Below the pieces are notes generated by a model, which had not been told where the DNA came from, made no database searches, and saw only the letters and a list, made by a program, of their open reading frames with translations. A program made the translations under genes and the position numbers. From positions 62,001 to 126,000 of the forward strand of contig NZ_JAEHFX010000011.1 of assembly GCF_016623615.1 (NCBI RefSeq): a DNA stretch of 64,000 nt, in the 5' to 3' direction. Origin of the DNA: Adhaeribacter terrigena. Lineage in GTDB: Bacteria > Bacteroidota > Bacteroidia > Cytophagales > Hymenobacteraceae. This document shows, one piece after another, positions 60,724 to 64,000 of the stretch; position 1 is the stretch's first letter; each line of letters begins with the position of its first letter.

Positions 60724-61635
60724 CTAGAGTAGTTTTTTAATAAATGCTTCCATGCTTTCGGGCTTGGTTACCGGCGAGAATCTTTTTACCGGCACGCCGT
60801 TGCGGTCAACCACAAATTTGGTAAAATTCCATTTAACGCTGCTCCCAAAAAAGCCGCCCAGCCTCTCTTTCAGGAACGTAAAAATGGGGTGCGCATTTGC
60901 GCCGTTCACATCGGTTTTAGCAAAGATCGGGAAACTCACGCCGTAATTTACCTGGCAGAATTCCTCAATTTCACTGGCCGCGCCGGCTTCCTGGTTGGCG
61001 AACTGGTTGCAGGGAAAACCCAGGATCACCAGGCCCTGGTCCTTGTATTTGTTGTAAAGCTTTTCCAGACCTTCGTATTGGGGCGTTAAACCGCATTTAC
61101 TGGCCGTGTTTACCACAACTACCACTTTATCCCGAAAATCATCCATCTTAACTACGTTACCGCAGATGTTAATTGCTTCGAAGGCGTAAAAATTCCTGGA
61201 TCTGGCTTCGGCTTTTTCTTTATTCCTTTTGAATAAATAGGCTAGCGCACCCGTAGACCATAAGGCCCACAAAATAAGCACCGGCTGGAAAAATAACCGG
61301 ATCAACCTTTTCTGGTCGGTATCGAGCCCGAAAGCGCTGATGCCGTTGGTATACTGCGAAATGTTGCCCGGGAAAATGAGCACGTAAAAAAGTGCCAGCA
61401 AAAGCCCCACCTTCACTTTATGGTTCGCTAAAAAGATCATGGCCAGCCCCAGCCCGATTTCGGCAAAACCGGAAGCCAGCACCACAAAATCCATAAAAGC
61501 CGGATCGGATGGCAGCCAACGAGGCACCTGTGCTAAAAATTCCTGGCGCTGAAAGGTCAGGTGACCAATGCCAGCAAAAAGCATAAAAAGGCCCAGAATT
61601 ATCCGGAATATATTTTGCAGTCTGGAAGTATTCAT
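60724..61635 (-). CDS. DoxX-like membrane domain fused to glutathione peroxidase
   Basis: A single uninterrupted 303-residue frame. Residues 1-135 form four membrane helices (about 11-24, 47-70, 76-90, 115-135) with a DoxX-like pattern. Residues about 147-303 are a complete glutathione peroxidase: Cys181 (NTASKCG, peroxidatic Cys), Cys209 in GFPCNQF (resolving), Gln211, and Trp269-Asn270 (KWNF). The basic [10 protein letters not shown] after helix 4 puts the peroxidase on the cytoplasmic face by the positive-inside rule. It is co-transcribed with an OhrR-like regulator. I do not know a described protein with this fusion. Confidence 0.88.
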   Translation of the reverse strand: MNTSRLQNIFRIILGLFMLFAGIGHLTFQRQEFLAQVPRWLPSDPAFMDFVVLASGFAEIGLGLAMIFLANHKVKVGLLLALFYVLIFPGNISQYTNGISAFGLDTDQKRLIRLFFQPVLILWALWSTGALAYLFKRNKEKAEARSRNFYAFEAINICGNVVKMDDFRDKVVVVVNTASKCGLTPQYEGLEKLYNKYKDQGLVILGFPCNQFANQEAGAASEIEEFCQVNYGVSFPIFAKTDVNGANAHPIFTFLKERLGGFFGSSVKWNFTKFVVDRNGVPVKRFSPVTKPESMEAFIKKLL

Positions 61636-61778
61636 ATTTACATCGTTGAGGATTGAATCGCTTACGATACAAATGTAAATAAAGATTTGTTCCCGGCAAA
61701 AATAAATGCCGCCATTCCTGTTGTTCGGATGTACTGGTAGTTAAAGATGTACTGGTGATTAAATAAGAAGGAAGATGG

Positions 61779-61854
61779 GCTTAACCTAATTCTGGAAATC
61801 TTTGTAAGGGTTGGGCTAGGCGGCGGCAAAGCTGCCGTATAGGTGTGGTTAGCG
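61779..61854 (-). repeat. Possible second attC-like site, weaker
   Basis: On the minus strand, CGCTAAC (61854-61848, overlapping the stop codon of the FGE-like gene) is followed 63 bp later by GTTAAGC (GTTRRRY). Between them is a GGCGGCAAAGCTGCC hairpin. The inner arms are not complementary. Confidence 0.35.
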
Positions 61855-62760
61855 AGGGCTATTTTCTAAAATTTCTACTTTGCAAGCACAACGGAATCCT
61901 AAAAGAGAATTAGGGCCTTCGTATTCAAAAAACTTCTTACTAATAATTTCTTCATAAGTGTTGAACCAACTTCCTCCAAAAGCAACTCTTGGAACAGAGG
62001 TTAATTCAGAAACATTACCCAAAGTATTAAATAGTCCTTTAGAATTGCTTCCATTAGTATAAATGTAACCAATAAAGGAGGTTGCATCAATTAAAATATT
62101 CCGATTATAAATTATGGGCAAATTCTGCTTGATGCTTGCATTGTAAAACGTAGTTGATCTATCATAATTTTTAATCAGCTTCTTTAAAACTTTGGAAGTC
62201 TTTTTATCTAAAGTCCTTCTGACTATATAAGAGTCAGTAGCTTTAAGCCATTCTTCTTTGGAAGGTAGGTAATAGGTATATTGTATAGTAAAATTCTTTT
62301 CCCCCTTTTTTAAGGTTTGATTTACTGAATGACTGACCATTCTTGATCGCCAAAGACAATATTGTTGGGCTTGGTAATAAGAGATGCCAACTACGGGGTA
62401 GAATCTATAAATCGGGTTCCTCAAATAGTGTTTACTATAATTTAAGGTATTGAAAGTGTAGCCTGTAGAATCTATTTTATAATCATCAATTAATATGTCT
62501 ATTTTCCGAAAAGGCCAAGAAACGGTGGTATCGGGTAATATTGTTTTAAAGTAAGATTCACTTGAATCCCTTTTCACAAAGTATAGGAATTCTAACCAAT
62601 GTATATTGGCTACTTCAGCTTCATCAAAGAACAGTCCTTCACCAAGGTGAATAGTGCCAGTCGGCGTTAACTTATTCTTAATAAGAAATTCCGTATCCTT
62701 GTTTTGAGCGAGAATATCTATGGATAATAAAAGAAGTGAGATTACAAATAGAATTCTCAT
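61849..62760 (-). CDS. FGE/SUMF1-like (formylglycine-generating enzyme family) secreted protein
   Basis: A 303-residue protein with a signal peptide (about residues 1-18, ending ILAQ). The fold signatures of the FGE-sulfatase/EgtB family are present in order: PVVGISYYQAQQYCLWRS, YYLPSKEEWLKAT, GNVSEL, AFGGSWF and LLGFRCACKV. These domains can oxidise cysteine or simply bind (for example gliding proteins GldJ/GldK). The long central insertion and missing usual ligands leave activity uncertain. It is AT-rich and starts 14 bp after the attC-like site, as in an integron cassette. Confidence 0.75.
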   Translation of the reverse strand: MRILFVISLLLLSIDILAQNKDTEFLIKNKLTPTGTIHLGEGLFFDEAEVANIHWLEFLYFVKRDSSESYFKTILPDTTVSWPFRKIDILIDDYKIDSTGYTFNTLNYSKHYLRNPIYRFYPVVGISYYQAQQYCLWRSRMVSHSVNQTLKKGEKNFTIQYTYYLPSKEEWLKATDSYIVRRTLDKKTSKVLKKLIKNYDRSTTFYNASIKQNLPIIYNRNILIDATSFIGYIYTNGSNSKGLFNTLGNVSELTSVPRVAFGGSWFNTYEEIISKKFFEYEGPNSLLGFRCACKVEILENSPR

Positions 62761-62773
62761 TATTGTTAATGTG

Positions 62774-62839
62774 CGCTAACGTCTAGTATAAAAAGCGAAC
62801 GATGCGAAGCTGAAGTTTGGTTTTTATACCTTGTTGAGC
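62774..62839 (-). repeat. attC-like recombination site between two cassette-like genes
   Basis: On the minus strand: GCTCAAC (RYYYAAC, exact), then GTATAAAAA, a 26-base central region, TTTTTATAC and GTTAGCG (GTTRRRY-like). The 9-bp arms GTATAAAAA/TTTTTATAC are perfect. GCT(C)AAC and GTTAGC pair with one extra base. The 66-bp length fits attC sites. It starts 9 bp past the stop codon of one gene and ends 14 bp before the next. Confidence 0.65.
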
Positions 62840-62848
62840 GGTGCCATT

Positions 62849-63400
62849 TTATACTTCATCAGTTTTAATAGAAATCTGAGTTGCACAAGCTCGTTTAAGA
62901 GTGTTAATTAAATCGAAATATGCTTCAGAATTTGAAGTTCCAAAGTCAATTGTAAAACTAAACAGACCGTCCTTTTCTTCAGGTATTGAACAGCTGTGAA
63001 TAGCGGTGGAGAAGGTGTCAAATTCTTCTTCAATTTTAAGCCATTTCCTTACCCATTCTTTGAGTGAATCCAATTCTAATTTATCACAGACTATTTCACA
63101 ACTGTTCCAACAAAACGGCTCTACCTGTACTTCAGTATTTCCTGCTAAGTATTCTACTGGTTTATAGTTTGAGTTAGAGTCGAGCCTTAGCTCATTTATT
63201 GAATCTTCACCGTTTTGGTTTTTATAGATAAAATCAACACGAACTAAATTGAATGGCTCGTCTACAGATTCATCATTAATCTCAAGAAGTAGCTCACTTG
63301 CATAAGTTTCTTTTCCTTGTTTGAGTTTCTCCAATGTATTGCCAAAGTAATCTGTATAGCGCTTTTGTTCTATAGTTACTACTTCTTTCAATTCTATCAT
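62849..63400 (-). CDS. Hypothetical protein in a cassette-like unit
   Basis: A 183-residue, acidic, soluble protein without signal peptide or recognised motif. It has alternating strands and a Cys pair (SCEIVCDKLELD). AT-rich compared with the genes on either side. The ATG at 63400 is preceded 18 bp upstream by a GTTGAGC core site (63425-63419 on the minus strand) and followed by the attC-like site, as in an integron cassette. Function not recognised. Confidence 0.6.
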   Translation of the reverse strand: MIELKEVVTIEQKRYTDYFGNTLEKLKQGKETYASELLLEINDESVDEPFNLVRVDFIYKNQNGEDSINELRLDSNSNYKPVEYLAGNTEVQVEPFCWNSCEIVCDKLELDSLKEWVRKWLKIEEEFDTFSTAIHSCSIPEEKDGLFSFTIDFGTSNSEAYFDLINTLKRACATQISIKTDEV

Positions 63401-63418
63401 TTTATAATTATTGGTTAC

Positions 63419-63425
63419 GCTCAAC
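63419..63425 (-). repeat. Isolated GTTGAGC core site upstream of the cassette-like gene
   Basis: The minus strand reads GTTGAGC (exact GTTRRRY), 18 bp before the ATG. No partner RYYYAAC arm with a matching stem was found further upstream, so it may be the remnant of a preceding attC or attI. Confidence 0.4.
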
Positions 63426-63584
63426 TACTGTATATACCGAATATTCGGCTTATCTCCACTATGTACGGAGGTTTTTCAGTCGGTTTTGATACCGTTTTTG
63501 AAAATCTTCTGGTTAAAAATGGTTTTATAACCAAATTTAACAAAGTTTTCCAAAAAGCCAACAGTCCTTGAAATGCAACTTGGT

Positions 63585-63619
63585 ATCACCACTTTTTAAG
63601 CTTAAAACCATAGCGTTTT
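63585..63619 (-). repeat. Dispersed repeat, reverse copy
   Basis: Core AAAACCATAGCGTTTT preceded by CCACTTTTTAAGCTT. Confidence 0.88.
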
Positions 63620-63623
63620 TCCA

Positions 63624-63653
63624 TAAAAAAAGCCGGCTTTTCAGCCAGCCTTA
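63624..63653 (-). terminator. Terminator of smpB
   Basis: On the minus strand AAGGCTGGCT / AGCCGGCTTT form a stem (with G-U pairs) around GAAA, followed by a T run. Confidence 0.7.
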
Positions 63654-63786
63654 TCTATTCAATCTAAAGGTTAAGGTTACACGTTCACGGTTTTACCTGG
63701 AAGCAAATTTCCGGATTTTCCAATCGTTCCATTTTCTAATTTACACATTTCCAGATTAGCACATCTGCACATTAAAAATCAGCACA

Positions 63787-64000
63787 TTAATACCCGCCTC
63801 TGTCCAGTTCGCGTTTCTGGTCTTTCGCTTTAATATCTTCACGTTTGTCGAACAGTTTTTTACCGCGTGCCAGCGCAATTTCTACTTTGGCAAAACCGCG
63901 CTCACTAATAAATACCCGGATCGGGATGATGGTTAGGCCCTGCTCATGGCTTTTCTTTTCGAGCTGCACCAGTTCGCGTTTGTTCAGCAGCAGTTTGCGT
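63787..64000 (-). CDS. smpB: tmRNA-binding protein SmpB, C-terminal part (5' end outside window)
   Basis: SmpB carries tmRNA to stalled ribosomes (trans-translation). The frame runs from the stop at 63787 to the window edge. The visible end has RKLLLNKRELVQLEKKS, then GLTIIPIRVFISERGFAKVEIALARGKKLFDKRE in part, and the basic C-terminal tail KDQKRELDRGGY, all typical of SmpB. The GTG at 63969 is internal, not the start. The tmRNA gene itself is not in the window. Confidence 0.95.
   Translation of the reverse strand, partial: RKLLLNKRELVQLEKKSHEQGLTIIPIRVFISERGFAKVEIALARGKKLFDKREDIKAKDQKRELDRGGY

Larger units (their letters stand above)
63426..63786. other. Gene-free spacer between cassette-like block and smpB
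   Basis: 361 bp with no gene. It contains the palindrome GCCGAATATTCGGT (about 63437), a reverse dispersed repeat (63604), the smpB terminator and a GCACATTA-type word array (about 63740-63790). Confidence 0.55.

Overview
The window looks like a chromosomal segment of a Bacteroidota bacterium of the order Cytophagales, most probably the Hymenobacteraceae (an Adhaeribacter- or Pontibacter-like organism). This is inferred from the gene families: DUF3276 PUR-like protein, type IX secretion Plug, DUF5683, DUF6438, curli genes with a CsgG-barrel fusion, cyanophycin synthetase, and menaquinone rather than ubiquinone genes. Promoters of the Bacteroidota type (TAnnTTTG at -7) precede several genes. 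GC content is moderate and lower in three places: the csgA upstream region, the 21.6-22.9 kb genes and the 61.8-63.4 kb block. No rRNA, phage, transposase or CRISPR array was seen.

Layout. 0-12 kb: end of a threonine aldolase, AlkA-type glycosylase, DUF58 and DUF3276 proteins, YchF, tRNA-Pro(GGG), T9SS Plug, an ABC-F ATPase, a 2H phosphoesterase, a YciI-like protein, a deoxyhypusine synthase-like enzyme and HslV. 12-19.4 kb, all on the minus strand: the curli locus, in transcription order csgE-csgF-csgG, a terminator and a very AT-rich gap, a csgA-type curlin of 23 eleven-residue units, a csgB-type curlin, a CsgH-like chaperone, and a beta-propeller lipoprotein. 19.7-23.7 kb: pyruvate dehydrogenase E2, a gene split by an in-frame stop, and a histidine phosphatase. 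23.7-30.6 kb: the menaquinone cluster (hotdog thioesterase, menF, menD, DoxX-type protein, menB, crcB, menE). 31-43 kb: DPP III, STAS protein, cphA, pyrG-yidC, DUF6438 protein and an oligopeptide-binding lipoprotein. 43-48 kb: an MBL-fold hydrolase, then parA-parB-DUF5683-dapB-lepB. 48-59 kb: ung, apaG, methyltransferases, kdsA, a coiled-coil protein, outer-membrane proteins, tRNA-Cys(GCA), rpsA and an HNH nuclease. 59-64 kb: a C40 peptidase, a DoxX-glutathione peroxidase fusion with an OhrR-like regulator, two AT-rich integron-cassette-like genes with an attC-like site between them, and the end of smpB.

The most striking feature is a dispersed repeat of about 35 bp (16-bp core AAAACGSTAKSSTTTT plus a tail ending near CTAAAAAGTCAGAA). 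I count 41 recognisable copies in 64 kb, in both orientations. Most are between genes, but several lie inside reading frames, including menF, menD and menE and two signal-peptide regions. One pair forms a perfect 26-bp-arm hairpin, as in REP/BIME elements. A second layer is made of short arrays in which one 7-9 bp word is repeated, with a different word at each place.

Other notable points are a nine-base homopolymer in csgE that could phase-vary curli secretion, a curlin with alternating hydrophobic and charged repeats, the DoxX-GPx fusion, and the cassette-like block at 61.8-63.4 kb. All functional calls come from reading the sequence; no searches were run.
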